64,000 nt of DNA from positions 4,218,975-4,282,974 of the forward strand of contig NC_135554.1 of the NCBI RefSeq assembly GCF_964340395.1, given 5' to 3'. The position numbers and the translations under genes are program-made. Below are positions 17,641 to 32,700 of this stretch, in pieces. The DNA is from Glandiceps talaboti (lineage: Eukaryota; Hemichordata; Enteropneusta; Spengelidae). How positions within the stretch are numbered: the first letter of the stretch is position 1; every line of letters begins with the position of its first letter. The notes below the pieces were generated by a model that was not told where the DNA came from, made no database searches, and saw only the letters and a list, made by a program, of their open reading frames with translations.

Positions 17641-19889
17641 AGACTCAATTTAAATGTCTATACCCAAAGGTCAGCTGTCTTAAGTTTTTATACCTTGAAC
17701 TTTGACTTTGACCTCCATGTTCAAGGTCAAATAGCAAATTGGTTCATAAATAATATATAAAGCTTTGTATCTAGCGATACTGTTCAGATTTGCAGAATAA
17801 CTTCACCGTAAAACACACCAGTTTGGGTTTATGTCTTCAATTAAAGGCTTGTTTTTGAATCGTAATCAGTGAGACCAACTTTTTACATATATAATGTCGA
17901 CATTTACATAATTTCTCTTGCCAGTGTGGTTTTGTCTTTGTGTGTTTAGAATGGAGTATTAAGAAGTGGAGATATTGTGGACCTTAACAAGTTGACAGTT
18001 CAATAACAAAACAATACAATATGAACATCAAATGTCAAGTTGTCATGACATTTTGATATTAACAATCAGTATTGCTTTATGTTTATCCATAAGCTATATT
18101 TCCCATGATGCACCATTCAATATGGTGGATTTGCAAATTCACTATTAATGTCAAAAATGCAAATACAGCTGGTATCTGGTCTCATTATTTTGACTACTTA
18201 CCTAGGTACTGACCATGTTGTTCCTTGTGACTCTGTGTTTGAAAAGACACACCACACAAATAGGTTTGATTTGGTTGTAGATGCATTTATGTGTTCCTAT
18301 TTTCATGATTTTATGAATGGCAATTATGTCCAAGATTGCAAATAGTTGAATTTTCAAGCTATCGTCATTGACTTAGACAATCAGCAATATACTTTAATCC
18401 TACAAAGCTTTAACATTGTTTGTGATCATTAATTAACTTTTGTAGAATATTTAGACTACCGTAGATTCTGAGTTGACTGCCATGGTGTGTATAAATGAAG
18501 TCTTTGATCAGTTTGATGTACTCTGTGTATATATCAGGTTTACATACTCATCAAATGAATAGGGTGTGGGTGAGGGTGGGGGTGGGCGCTACTTTTGTGT
18601 GAGTATTACTGTTAATGAAGGTATGTTATATTTCTGTATTTATCAAGAAAGTACATGGTACAATGACTTCAAGTAAAATACTTGGTTGGACATGTTGTTA
18701 ACTTATTGAGTGGATCCAGATGTAAGGCAGACTGTCTTAGTTCCAATTCAGACCATAAATATTTGTCCCTCCATGCAGAATTTTACTTCATTTTTATGCA
18801 TTATCAAATAAAAAGATGGGCAATATAAGTGATTCAGTTTTGCTGCATCTGTCCATGTTTTCCCTTGTCTATCTGCTCTAGTAGGTTAGATATATAGCTA
18901 GTCAAATGATTTCACTTTAAAATGACAACAGATAAGGGTAGACTATTTTAACAGTAACTTTTTTTTTTTTTTTACAGTAAATGTACCGCTACACTGTAAG
19001 ATATATTGTGTTGTTCAGCAAATCAGGCTTACTTATGTCTGATTATAGGGGTTGTCTTGTCTTACAGGCTATTGCCCTCAATCAAAATTTTGAAACATCA
19101 GCTGACAGGTTGACTAGATGAGAGAGTAATAACTCCATTCAGACTGATTATTTGCCAGATGAAGCTTATTTTATCAGGTGTAACCTACACTATAGTTAAG
19201 GTGTATCATGATGTCAAGGCATGTAATGCGCCCTCTGTAGACAAAGCTGTGTTACCATGGAAATGTATCAGTGTTAACCATATCTGTCAAACATTTTGAA
19301 AATACCACATATATTAACAAGTTTCATTAATACGTATAGCCTTGAGTTAATTATTTTATATATCATTTTATTCTGGAATAGCAAGACATTTGCTAGTAGA
19401 GATGAGAACTATCTTTGCAGCGTATTTACTTCAGACAGAACTGTGGTGCTATTGATATTAACCCACGTGTTGAGCACTATGTGTTACTGTCCTGTTTCTA
19501 CAGTATGGTATTTGGAATGACTTTTTCTTGTGATTTCATGAATGACTTGCACATGACAAAGAAACCAGTGTTGTGCATGCACACCTTTGGTGTATTATCA
19601 ATAATAAAATGGTGACTTTCAGTGCTTTAAGACGTGTTGTCGAATCTATTATATCAATATCATATGTTGATGACCTTGTGAATGTAATTATTATTGTAAT
19701 AAGGTCATAAAATATTTCAGGGCATAGTCAGTATGCTTTAGTTTGAATTTCATCTGCAGTTTTTTTTTTTTGAGATTGATTTAAACAAGAGATGTAATAT
19801 AACAGTAACAGAGTTAATTAATTGAATTTAATAAAAGAATTCAAAATAATTGATGTGTTTTGTACACTTGGTTATTGAGTATAGATTAT
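17641..19889. other. Gene-free sequence
   Basis: No coding signature. Contains the GACTTTGACCTCC / TTCAAGGTCAAA patch at 17701-17730, a G-quadruplex-like run at 18562-18586, and poly-T runs at 18960 and 19761. Confidence 0.55.
18562..18586 (+). other. Canonical G-quadruplex motif
   Basis: Five GGG runs separated by one to three bases, starting GGGTGTGGGTGAGGGTGGGG on the + strand. This fits the usual G3+N1-7 pattern. No nearby gene start explains it. Confidence 0.6.
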
Positions 19890-20160
19890 TGGATGAATGG
19901 ATGAATGGTTGGTTGGACAGGTTTGGTTAGATGACTGGTTGGTTGGACAGGTTTGGTTGGATGAATGGTTGGTTGGACAGGTTTGGTTAGATGACTGGTT
20001 GGTTGGACAGGTTTGGTTGGATAAATGGCTGGTCGGACAGGTTTGGTAGGAAGAATGGTTGGTCGGACAGGTTTGGTTGGACGAATGGTTGGTCGGACAG
20101 GTTTGGTTGGATGAATGGTTAGTCGGACAAGTTTGTTAGATGAATGAATGGTTGGTTGGA
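19890..20160. repeat. 30-bp minisatellite
   Basis: About eight copies of a 30-bp unit containing GGTTGGTTGGACAGGTTTGG with GATGAATG or GATGACTG. It passes into the 27-bp array downstream through a degenerate GGTTGGTT-rich zone. Confidence 0.9.
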
Positions 20161-20224
20161 TAGGGATACTTGGTTTGACGGCTGGTCTAATGAATAAATA
20201 GTTGTTTATTTGGTTGGTTATTTG

Positions 20225-21420
20225 GTTGGATAAAGGTCAATCTAGTGAATGGTTGGATAAAGGTCAATCTAGTGAATGGTTGGTTGGATAAAGGTCAGTC
20301 TAGTCAATGGTTGGTTGGATAAAGGTCAATCTAGTCAATGGTTGGATAAATGTCAATCTAGTCAATGGTTGGTTGGATAAAGGTCAATCTAGTGAATGGT
20401 TGGATAAAGGTCAATCTAGTCAATGGTTGGATAAAGGTCAATCTAGTCAATGGTTGGTTGGATAAAGGTCAATCTAGTGAATGGTTGGATAAAGGTCAAT
20501 CTAGTGAATGGTTGGATAAAGGTCAATCTAGTGAATGGTTGGATAAAGGTCAATCTAGTCAATGGTTGGATAAATGTCAATCTAGTCAATGGTTGGATAA
20601 ATGTCAATCTAGTCAATGGTTGGTTGGATAAAGGTCAATCTAGTGAATGGTTGGATAAAGGTCAATCTAGTCAATGGTTGGATAAAGGTCAATCTAGTCA
20701 ATGGTTGGTTGGATAAAGGTCAATCTAGTGAATGGTTGGATAAAGGTCAATCTAGTGAATGGTTGGATAAAGGTCAATCTAGTCAATGGTTGGTTGGATA
20801 AAGGTCAATCTAGTGAATGGTTGGATAAAGGTCAATCTCGTGAATGGTTGGATAAAGGTCAATCTAGTCAATGGTTGGTTGGATAAAGGTCAATCTAGTG
20901 AATGGTTGGATAAAGGTCAATCTAGTGAATGGTTGGATAAATGTCAATCTAGTCAATGGTTGGTTGGATAAAGGTCAATCTAGTGAATGGTTGGATAAAG
21001 GTCAATCTAGTCAATGGTTGGATAAAGGTCAATCTAGTCAATGGTTGGTTGGATAAAGGTCAATCTAGTGAATGGTTGGATAAAGGTCAATCTAGTCAAT
21101 GGTTGGATAAAGGTCAATCTAGTCAATGGTTGGATAAAGGTCAATCTAGTTAATGGTTGGATAAAGGTCAATCTAGTCAATGGTTGGTTGGATAAAGGTC
21201 AATCTAGTGAATGGTTGGATAAAGGTCAATCTAGTCAATGGTTGGATAAAGGTCAATCTAGTGAATGGTTGGTTGGATAAAGGTCAATCTATTGAATGGT
21301 TGGATAAAGGTCAATCTAGTCAATGGTTGGATAAAGGTCAATCTAGTCAATGGTTGGTTGGATACAGGTCAATCTAGTCAATGGTTGGATAAATGTCAAT
21401 CTAGTGAATGGTTGGTTGGA
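20225..21420. repeat. 27/31-bp minisatellite with 85-bp higher-order unit
   Basis: About 43 copies of GATAAAGGTCAATCTAGTGA+ATGGTTG (27 bp), with a 31-bp form that has an extra GGTT. Between 20616 and 21041 the 31-bp form recurs exactly every 85 bp (27+27+31), so three units duplicate together. Open frames over the array are repeat artefacts. Confidence 0.95.
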
Positions 21421-21568
21421 TGGGAAGTTGAAATAAGGGGTGCTATAATTCACTAAAAAAATAAAAATTTAAAACATGCTGCCATATGATTTTCATTATT
21501 TTATTATTAATTGAAATATTCTATACAATTGACAAGATATGTTGAAATAGTGTATAATACTGATTATT

Positions 21569-21676
21569 TAGGTTGTACATGTAATTACCATATCATCTCT
21601 ATATTTAGGTTGTACTTGTAATTATCATATCATCTCTTTATTTAGGTTGTACTTGTAATTATCACATCATCTCTTA
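21569..21676. repeat. 37-bp tandem repeat (3 copies)
   Basis: Three copies of a 37-bp unit with AGGTTGTACTTGTAATTATC and ATATCATCTCTTTATTT, slightly diverged. Confidence 0.88.
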
Positions 21677-21883
21677 AATTACATAAATACAGTCACTTTC
21701 CATATGTAGAATATCTTCAAATAAAAGATTTAATAATTCATTTTTTAAACATGAAATCAAGATGAAATTTTAGATTCAGGAGAAAACTCAGTTGTAAGTG
21801 ATTTGTTGATGAATGGAAATCACTATGTTATGTTTCAAAGTACAAATGTATCAATAAAAATTGATGGGAAAATGATATGGTGA

Positions 21884-21885
<2 letters not shown>

Positions 21886-21935
<50 letters not shown>
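21886..21935. repeat. (GTCT)n microsatellite
   Basis: About twelve copies of TGTC. It is followed by three diverged blocks sharing GTCTGG(C/T)-GACAAA at 21980-22090. Confidence 0.93.
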
Positions 21936-22235
21936 TTAATCAATACCTTACAACGAAAATCATAAACCCTGAAACAAAACGTTGCCTGGCTCGACAAAAA
22001 GCTCATTAACAAAGCTACATTTTATTGTCTGGCTAGACAAAAATCTTACCAACAGCGTTTCGTCAATTGTCTGGTGTGACAAACATCTTTACTGATATTG
22101 TTACACTTTCTTTGCATGAGCTACCATTATCTTAGGAGATAATTGCCAAATTTATACATCCCTGGTAAACCTATGGTTGGTGTGTTCTTTTATATTTTTG
22201 AAACAGTCAATTGACTAAAATGTAACAGTTGTAAT

Positions 22236-22716
22236 TTGCTGGTTTGTTGACGTGCCAGTAGACATGCTGGTTTGTTGACGTGCCAGTAGACATGCTGGTT
22301 TGTTGACATGCCAGTAGACATGCTGGTTTGTTGACGTGCCAGTAGACATGCTGGTTTGTTGACGTGCCAGTAGACATGCTGGTTTGTTGACGTGCCAGTA
22401 GACATGCTGGTTTGTTGACGTGCCAGTAGACATGCTGGTTTGTTGACGTGCCAGTAGACATGCTGGTTTGTTGACGTGCCAGTAGACATGCTGGTTTGTT
22501 GACGTGCCAGTAGACATGCTGGTTTGTTGACGTGCCAGTAGACATGCTGGTTTGTTGACGTGCCAGTAGACATGCTGGTTTGTTGACGTGCCAGTAGACA
22601 TGCTGGTTTGTTGACGTGCCAGTAGACATGCTGGTTTGTTGACGTGCCAGTAGACATGCTGGTTTGTTGACGTGCCAGTAGACATGCTGGTTTGTTGATG
22701 TGCCAGTAGACATGCT
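22236..22716. repeat. 28-bp minisatellite (17 copies)
   Basis: Seventeen almost identical copies of GCTGGTTTGTTGACGTGCCA + GTAGACAT; only the G of GACGTG varies to A in two or three units. Three overlapping minus-strand frames up to 200 codons are open because three units make 84 bp. They are not genes. Confidence 0.96.
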
Positions 22717-23975
22717 CGTAGCTAGAAGAATGTACACAACAAATCTCCCATCTTAACTTTGAATCAAAATTCCTTGACTTAATGTCTTTCATAAATTAAC
22801 TGTTCAATGATAAAATTGTCATTCCTATAAGTATTTCTAGAATTCTTGTCATAATATTTGACCTGACAAAATATAAACATACTCTTTATTTCATATTTTG
22901 TTGAGATTGTATAAAATCATCCATCATCTAGATAAAAGCTGTCCATATTTTTTGAAAAGGAGTATTGTTAGTATTCAATAAGTACATCCTAATACAATTG
23001 TAGATTATTATTTGAAACTAGCTTATATAATTCCTGATCAAAGACAAAACTATTTGTATTAATCCACTTTACAAAATGGGTTAAGTAGTGAAAATAGTAT
23101 ACTGTAAAAAACTAGAGAAAATATACCAAATGATGAAATATCTAAAGTATGTGGTATAATACTGCTTATGGTGAAAACGAAAGAAGCTTATACAATAAGA
23201 TGACCGTAGAGGGCGGTTTGCATTAAAAAGAATAATTCACACATATCAAACAAACACAAAGCATCTAAGAATAAGAGTGACAGAGGTAGAGTATCAATAT
23301 CTGAACAGTCAGGGCTAATCAGTTATACAAGCAATTGAAATAGAATTTTTACATATGAATCTTAGGTCTAAAGTAACACAATATTTGAAGGATCAAACTC
23401 TGTGTTTTTCAATGAAAAACATTTTTTGATGTTGTTAAAACTATATGCAGCTGTACAGACTCTTCTTCTGCTTATATCTTCACCAAATTAATTAGATTGA
23501 GACTAAAATATTCACTCAGTCCAGCTGAATGTATAGGCAAAATGTCTCACATAGAAATCTGCAGTGTTCTAAAATTTATATTATATTACACAAAAATGTA
23601 CATTATTTAGAAATTTACACAAATAAATCTACAAAGTGTAGAAATTTACTTTACAAAGAAATCTATAAAGTTAAGAAATGTACTGAGCTAGGAATGTTTT
23701 TGAAATCTACAACAATATGCAAATGTACCACGTTGATCCATACATGTATGACTGAAATGTACCACACTGATCCCATATAACTGAAAGTCATCATTTATCA
23801 GATCATGATAGACATTTGAGATACAATATCACACAAATGATAGTCCTAGCTAAAGATTGCCATGTCAGTTTAGGAAGGAATGAAAAACATTGCTTTGTGA
23901 TATGTTAGTTTTAAAAATGACTAGCTGCTGTCAATTTCATCTGCATATAGACCAGGGAAGGTAGGTTGGTAGTAA
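22717..23975. other. Gene-free sequence
   Basis: AT-rich with no recognisable exon. A loose run of AAATCTACAAAGTGTAGAAA-like phrases at 23560-23720 is a weak degenerate repeat. Confidence 0.5.
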
Positions 23976-24031
23976 ACACACACACACACACACACACACG
24001 CACGCACACACACACTGTATGTGGCGCGCGT

Positions 24032-24085
<54 letters not shown>

Positions 24086-24153
24086 CAGGGAAGGAAGGTT
24101 GGAAGTAAACACACACTGTACGTGACACACACACACACACACACACAGACACA

Positions 24154-24190
<37 letters not shown>
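23976..24190. repeat. Compound (CA)n microsatellite
   Basis: Three to four CA runs separated by short inserts. The phrase GACCAGGGAAGG-AGGTTGG-AGTAAAC occurs before the first run and again at 24084-24110, so the whole CA block has been duplicated. Confidence 0.95.
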
Positions 24191-24194
<4 letters not shown>

Positions 24195-24727
24195 TGAAGC
24201 ATGCCTCAATTATCAACTCATTAAGAACAGCTAAAACTGTAACTAGGATTAGCAAGTGGAATGTACATTTCAAAATTCCTGACTGATCCCAATTCTGTGT
24301 TTAGAGATGACATTTCTCACCTTTAATTAACAATTGTTATAAACAAGTTTTACAAATAACTTCACAGGATTGACAACAACATTGATTCTCTCAGTTAGCT
24401 AACAAACATGTTTCAGCCTTACATGGGTTTCCAATATCTATTGTTAGCCATTGTAAACTATAAGTCACTCAATTACTCTTAGTATATCAAGAAAGGTTTT
24501 GTACTTTGTGGAGTGATTTGTTTGCACTTGGTTACAAGGGTTATATGGGATGTAGGGTTGATAATATATATATATATGAAATACAGAACTAAATTAGTTT
24601 GAGTTTTATGTTGTTAATATTATCTAAATACAGTTGTACAATGTGTAGTTTTCAAATAAATACTGTACATTAATATACTGTTTTATTAAAATATATCTGG
24701 CTTTGAGTTTATATGGATTAAAATGGT

Positions 24728-25535
24728 CTAGTAGTACCGGGACTGTATGCCAGAACTTGTGGTCTACAGGTTAGTAGTACCAGAACTATATGCCTGGACT
24801 TGTGATCTACAGGTTAGTAGTACCAGAACTATATGCCTGGACTTGTGGTCTACAGGTTAGTAGTACCAGAACTATATGCCTGGACTTGTGGTCTACAGGT
24901 TAGTAGTACCAGAACTATATGCCTGGACTTGTGATCTACAGGTTAGTAGTACCAGAACTATATGCCTGGACTTGTGGTCTACAGGTTAGTAGTACCAGGA
25001 CTATATGCCTGGACTTGTGATCTACAGGTTAGTAGTACCAGAACTATATGCCTGGACTTGTGGTCTACAGGTTAGTAGTACCAGGACTATATGCCTGGAC
25101 TTGTGATCTACAGGTTAGTAGTACCAGGACTATATGCCTGGACTTGTGATCTACAGGTTAGTAGTACCAGGACTATATGCCTGGACTTGTGGTCTACAGG
25201 TTAGTAGTACCAGAACTATATGCCTGGACTTGTGATCTACAGGTTAGTAGTACCAGAACTATATGCCTGGACTTGTGGTCTACAGGTTAGTAGTACCAGA
25301 ACTATATGCCTGGACTTGTGATCTACAGGTTAGTAGTACCAGAACTATATGCCTGGACTTGTGGTCTACAGGTTAGTAGTACCAGAACTATATGCCTGGA
25401 CTTGTGGTCTACAGGTTAGTAGTACCAGAACTATATGCCTGGACTTGTGGTCTACAGGTTAGTAGTACCAGAACTATATGCCTGGACTTGTGATCTACAG
25501 GTTAGTAGTACCAGAACTATATGCCTGGACTTGTG
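24728..25535. repeat. 43-bp minisatellite (about 19 copies)
   Basis: About 19 copies of a 43-bp unit: GTTAGTAGTACCAGAACTAT, then ATGCCTGGACTTGTGGTCTA and CAG. Two sites vary (AGAAC/AGGAC and TGG/TGA). Confidence 0.95.
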
Positions 25536-26768
25536 AGTACCAATATTGGAACTTCTTAAAACACTAAATACAATTTTTTTCATGAAATCAATTCCTTTCT
25601 TTCGTTTGATTTATATAATAATCTTTTTTTACTTCTTTGATATAACTAAATAGGATGGAAAGAAACATGAATTATTGTGAAAATACAGGCAAAGATAGCA
25701 CACCTAAAATGTCCACTAATTATCTACGTACCTAATTATCTAAAGTATATAGAATACAAACATTAGCTCATTGTCAATGTATCAAATTTTAAATAGATTC
25801 CTCAAGGGCCAGAGTCTGTAACTTTACAGGTGCTTGTGGTGACTTTCCTTTTATCGATGTATGCACCAAATTATATGGAAGTTTGAAGCATGTATTCTGA
25901 AGATATTGCCAAATTGCAACAAAAAATTAATTATACAAATAACTCATTTGTACAATCTTTGTAGATTTACATTTGATTTGTTATCATCAACAGTTACAAA
26001 TGAGATTTGAAGCAATAATTCAACAGATTTGTTTAGACATTGAAAGAGATTCCAAGTCAATGAATAGCCACTATACTATTGTGTATCAAGTCAGTCTATT
26101 TGTACACTACATTTTTCAAACTCATTTATTATTAGTGTACATGTAAACTGACTTTACTAAAATAATTGGGACTAGTTACAGACCATGATATTAGCCAAAA
26201 GTGAAGAAATCAATTCTAAATATCTATATCGGTACACATTTTTTCCGTATATTGATCTTAATAGTTAACTATTCTTTATTGCTTGCTAACACTCTTTGAA
26301 ATCACTTCCCTGTATTTTAATTAGGAACTTGTGTGTGGTGTATGGACAGATACTGAGATTGGAAAAATCTCTTTTCTTGGTATGAAACATCAGAAAAAGA
26401 AAAAAATGCAAAAATACATGTAAAGTTTTGAATATATTTCAGCGATAAGACAAGACTTGCCAATACTGCCTATGCAAAGATATCACAGAAAACCACAAAA
26501 TCTTACAATCTACAGATGCTATTCTTCTGAATTTTCCTTTAAAATATCAATGATAATAAATTAGTATTTTGAAATCACAGTTACCATGGCAATATTGGAC
26601 ATAAACTGATAAAGCTAAATTTTTTTGTAAACATGTTCCCTTTCCAATTTTTTGAGATGATGATGGTGTAGGAAGGAAGACTATCACATACTCTGATGAG
26701 ATGACACATATGCCGTATCACTCACATATACTTTGTGTCACCTAGAGATGTCCAGGAGTTGTTTTTTC
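25536..26768 (-). other. 3' flank and 3' UTR of the coiled-coil gene
   Basis: No exon recognised. The part from about 26250 to 26768 is probably the 3' UTR of the minus-strand coiled-coil gene, given the AATAAA at 26275-26280. The rest is AT-rich intergenic DNA between two convergent genes. Confidence 0.45.
26275..26280 (-). terminator. Candidate poly(A) signal of the coiled-coil gene
   Basis: AATAAA on the minus strand (TTTATT on +), about 490 bases downstream of the stop codon at 26769-26771. It would give an ordinary-length 3' UTR. The cleavage site itself cannot be seen. Confidence 0.35.
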
Positions 26769-29700
26769 TCATAGCACATCAGACTCTAACTCCACAGAAC
26801 TAATAGTCTGTGTACCACTCAGATCCAGATCATATATATCTATGGTTAGGTCCGGCTCTGATAATGGACTCACTGAAATTAAACCACAGAAAGATCACTC
26901 AGTATTCATATAGTTAAGATAAATTTCAACAAAAAGTCTAATGAAACAAACAGCAGGTAATGAAACTGATAAGTCAATGTGTATAACAATATATGTGTGG
27001 AAACATTACAGTGCATACAGATTAGTTATATTACAGTGTATACAGATTAGTTATATTACAGTGCATACAGATTAGTTATATTACAGTACATACAGATTAG
27101 TTATATTACAGTGCATACAGATTAGTTATATTACAGTGCATACAGATTAGTTATATTACAGTACATACAGATTAGTTATATTACAGTACATACAGATTAG
27201 TTATATTACAGTACATACAGATTAGTTATATTACAGTGCATACAGATTAGTTATATTACAGTGCATACAGATTAGTTATATTACAGTGTATACAGATTAG
27301 TTATATTACAGTGCATACAGATTAGTTATATTACAGTACATACAGATTAGTTATATTACAGTACATACAGATTAGTTATATTACAGTACATACAGATTAG
27401 TTATATTACAGTACATACAGATTAGTTATATTACAGTACATACAGATTAGTTACATTACAGTGCATACAGATTAGTTATATTACAGTACATACAGATTAG
27501 TTATATTACAGTACATACAGATTAGTTATATTACAGTGCATACAGATTAGTTATATTACAGTACATACAGATTAGTTATATTACAGTGCATACAGATTAG
27601 TTATATTACAGTACATACAGATTAGTTATATTACAGTACATACAGATTAGTTATATTACAGTGCATACAGATTAGTTATATTACAGTACATACAGATTAG
27701 TTACATTACAGTGCATACAGATTAGTTATATTACAGTACATACAGATTAGTTATATTACAGTACATACAGATTAGTTATATTACAGTGCATACAGATTAG
27801 TTATATTACAGTACATACAGATTAGTTATATTACAGTGCATACAGATTAGTTATATTACAGTGCATACAGATTAGTTATATTACAGTACATACAGATTAG
27901 TTATATTACAGTACATACAGATTAGTTACATTACAGTGCATACAGATTAGTTATATTACAGTACATACAGATTAGTTATATTACAGTACATACAGATTAG
28001 TTATATTACAGTGCATACAGATTAGTTATATTACAGTACATAGATTAGTTATATTACAATGCATACAGATTAGTTATATTACAGTGCATACAGATTAGTT
28101 ATATTACAGTGCATACAGATTAGTTACATTACAGTGCATACAGATTAGTTATATTACAGTGCATACAGATTAGTTATATTACAGTACATACAGATTAGTT
28201 ATATTACAGTGCATACAGATTAGTTATATTACAGTACATACAGATTAGTTATATTACAGTACATACAGATTAGTTATATTACAGTACATACAGATTAGTT
28301 ACATTACAGTGCATACAGATTAGTTATATTACAGTGTATACAGATTAGTTATATTACAGTGCATACAGATTAGTTACATTACAGTGCATACAGATTAGTT
28401 ATATTACAGTACATACAGATTAGTTACATTACAGTGCATACAGATTAGTTATATTACAGTACATACAGATTAGTTATATTACAGTACATACAGATTAGTT
28501 ATATTACAGTGCATACAGATTAGTTATATTACAGTACATAGATTAGTTATATTACAGTACATACAGATTAGTTATATTACAGTACATACAGATTAGTTAC
28601 ATTACAGTGCATACAGATTAGTTATATTACAGTGTATACAGATTAGTTATATTACAGTGCATACAGATTAGTTATATTACAGTACATACAGATTAGTTAT
28701 ATTACAGTGCATACAGATTAGTTATATTACAGTACATACAGATTAGTTATATTACAGTGCATACAGATTAGTTATATTACAGTGCATACAGATTAGTTAT
28801 ATTACAGTGCATACAGATTAGTTATATTACAGTGCATACAGATTAGTTATATTACAGTACATACAGATTAGTTATATTACAGTGCATACAGATTAGTTAT
28901 ATTACAGTGCATACAGATTAGTTACATTACAGTGCATACAGATTAGTTACATTACAGTGCATACAGATTAGTTATATTACAGTACATACAGATTAGTTAT
29001 ATTACAGTACATACAGATTAGTTATATTACAGTGCATACAGATTAGTTATATTACAGTACATACAGATTAGTTATATTACAGTGCATACAGATTAGTTAT
29101 ATTACAGTGCATACAGATTAGTTATATTACAGTGCATACAGATTAGTTATATTACAGTGCATACAGATTAGTTATATTACAGTGCATACAGATTAGTTAT
29201 ATTACAGTGCATACAGATTAGTTATATTACAGTGCATACAGATAATAGTTATATTACAGTACATACAGATTAGTTATATTACAGTGCATACAGATTAGTT
29301 ATATTACAGTGCATACAGATTAGTTATATTACAGTGTATACAGATTAGTTATATTACAGTGCATACAGATTAGTTATATTACAGTACATACAGATTAGTT
29401 ATATTACAGTGCATACAGATTAGTTATATTACAGTGCATACAGATTAGTTATATTACAGTGTATACAGATTAGTTATATTACAGTGCATACAGATTAGTT
29501 ATATTACAGTACATACAGATTAGTTATATTACAGTACATACAGATTAGTTATATTACAGTGCATACAGATTAGTTATATTACAGTGCATACAGATTAGTT
29601 ATATTACAGTGCATACAGATTAGTTATATTACAGTGCATACAGATTAGTTATATTACAGTGCATACAGATTAGTTATATTACAGTGTATACAGATTAGTT

Positions 29701-32700
29701 ACATTACAGTACATACAGATTAGTTATATTACAGTGCATACAGATTAGTTACATTACAGTACATACAGATTAGTTATATTACAGTGCATACAGATTAGTT
29801 ACATTACAGTACATACAGATTAGTTATATTACAGTGCATACAGATTAGTTATATTACAGTGCATACAGATTAGTTATATTACAGTGCATACTGATTAGTT
29901 ATATTACAGTGCATACAGATTAGTTATATTACAGTGCATACTGATTAGTTATATTACAGTGCATACAGATAATAGTTATATTACAGTGCATACTGATTAG
30001 TTATATTACAGTGCATACAGATTAGTTACATTACAGTGCATACAGATTAGTTACATTACAGTGCATACAGATTAGTTATATTACAGTGCATACTGATTAG
30101 TTATATTACAGTGCATACAGATTAGTTATATTACAGTGCATACTGATTAGTTATATTACAGTGCATACAGATTAGTTATATTACAGTACATACAGATTAG
30201 TTACATTACAGTGCATACAGATTAGTTATATTACAGTGCATACTGATTAGTTATATTACAGTGCATACAGATTACGGTAGTTATATTACAGTGCATACAG
30301 ATTAGTTATATTACAGTGCATACAGATTAGTTATATTACAGTACATACAGATTAGTTATATTACAGTGCATACAGATTAGTTATATTACAGTGCATACTG
30401 ATTAGTTATATTACAGTGCATACAGATTAGTTATATTACAGTGCATACAGATTAGTTATATTACAGTGCATACAGATTAGTTATATTACAGTGCATACAG
30501 ATTAGTTATATTACAGTGCATACAGATTAGTTATATTACAGTGTATACAGATTAGTTATATTACAGTACATACAGATTAGTTATATTACAGTACATACAG
30601 ATTAGTTATATTACAGTGCATACAGATTAGTTATATTACAGTGCATACTGATTAGTTATATTACAGTGCATACAGATTACGGTAGTTATATTACAGTGCA
30701 TACAGATTAGTTATATTACAGTGCATACAGATTAGTTATATTACAGTGCATACAGATTAGTTATATTACAGTGCATACAGATTAGTTATATTACAGTGTA
30801 TACAGATTAGTTATATTACAGTGCATACAGATTAGTTATATTACAGTACATACAGATTAGTTATATTACAGTGCATACAGATTAGTTACATTACAGTGTA
30901 TACAGATTAGTTATATTACAGTGCATACAGATTAGTTACATTACAGTGCATACAGATTACGGTAGTTATATTACAGTGCATACAGATTAGTTATATTACA
31001 GTGCATACAGATTACGGTAGTTATATTACAGTGCATACAGATTAGTTATATTACAGTACATACAGATTAGTTACATTACAGTGCATACAGATTACGGTAG
31101 TTATATTACAGTGCATACAGATTAGTTATATTACAGTACATACTGATTAGTTATATTACAGTGCATACAGATTAGTTATATTACAGTGCATACAGATTAG
31201 TTATATTACAGTGCATACAGATTAGTTATATTACAGTACATACAGATTAGTTACATTACAGTACATACAGATTAGTTATATTACAGTACATACAGATTAG
31301 TTATATTACAGTACATACAGATTAGTTATATTACAGTGCATACAGATTAGTTATATTACAGTGCATACAGATTAGTTATATTACAGTGCATACAGATTAG
31401 TTATATTACAGTACATACAGATTAGTTATATTACAGTGCATACAGATTAGTTATATTACAGTGCATACAGATTAGTTATATTACAGTACATACAGATTAG
31501 TTATATTACAGTGCATACAGATTAGTTACATTACAGTGCATACAGATTAGTTATATTACAGTGCATACAGATTAGTTATATTACAGTACATACAGATTAG
31601 TTATATTACAGTGCATACAGATTAGTTATATTACAGTGCATACAGATTAGTTATATTACAGTGCATACAGATTAGTTATATTACAGTGCATACAGATTAG
31701 TTATATTACAGTGCATACAGATTAGTTACATTACAGTGCATACAGATTAGTTATATTACAGTGCATACAGATTAGTTATATTACAGTGCATACAGATTAG
31801 TTATATTACAGTGCATACTGATTAGTTATATTACAGTGCATACAGATTAGTTACATTACAGTGCATACAGATTAGTTACATTACAGTGCATACAGATTAG
31901 TTACATTACAGTACATACAGATTAGTTATATTACAGTGCATACAGATTAGTTATATTACAGTGCATACAGATTAGTTATATTACAGTGCATACAGATTAG
32001 TTATATTACAGTACATACAGATTAGTTATATTACAGTGCATACAGATTAGTTATATTACAGTGCATACAGATTAGTTATATTACAGTACATACAGATTAG
32101 TTATATTACAGTGCATACAGATTAGTTATATTACAGTGTATACAGATTAGTTATATTACAGTGCATACTGATTAGTTATATTACAGTGCATACAGATTAG
32201 TTATATTACAGTGCATACAGATTAGTTATATTACAGTGCATACAGATTAGTTATATTACAGTACATACAGATTAGTTATATTACAGTGCATACTGATTAG
32301 TTATATTACAGTACATACAGATTAGTTATATTACAGTGCATACAGATTAGTTATATTACAGTACATACAGATTAGTTATATTACAATGCATACAGATTAG
32401 TTATATTACAGTGCATACAGATTAGTTATATTACAGTGCATACAGATTAGTTATATTACAGTGCATACAGATTAGTTATATTACAGTGCATACAGATTAG
32501 TTATATTACAGTACATACAGATTAGTTATATTACAGTACATACAGATTAGTTATATTACAGTGCATACAGATTAGTTATATTACAGTGCATACAGATTAG
32601 TTATATTACAGTGCATACAGATTAGTTATATTACAGTACATACAGATTAGTTATATTACAGTGCATACAGATTAGTTATATTACAGTGCATACAGATTAG

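Noticed and set aside
18148-19615. Short ATG frames of 60-75 codons
   Set aside because: No conserved motif or splice context; expected by chance in this length of DNA.
20365-21456. Series of + strand frames with GWIKVNLVN repeats
   Set aside because: Produced by the 27/31-bp array; starts recur every 85 bp with the repeat.
22190-22792. Three overlapping minus-strand frames of 156-200 codons
   Set aside because: They follow the 28-bp array in all three frames at once, which is the mark of a stop-free repeat, not of coding selection.
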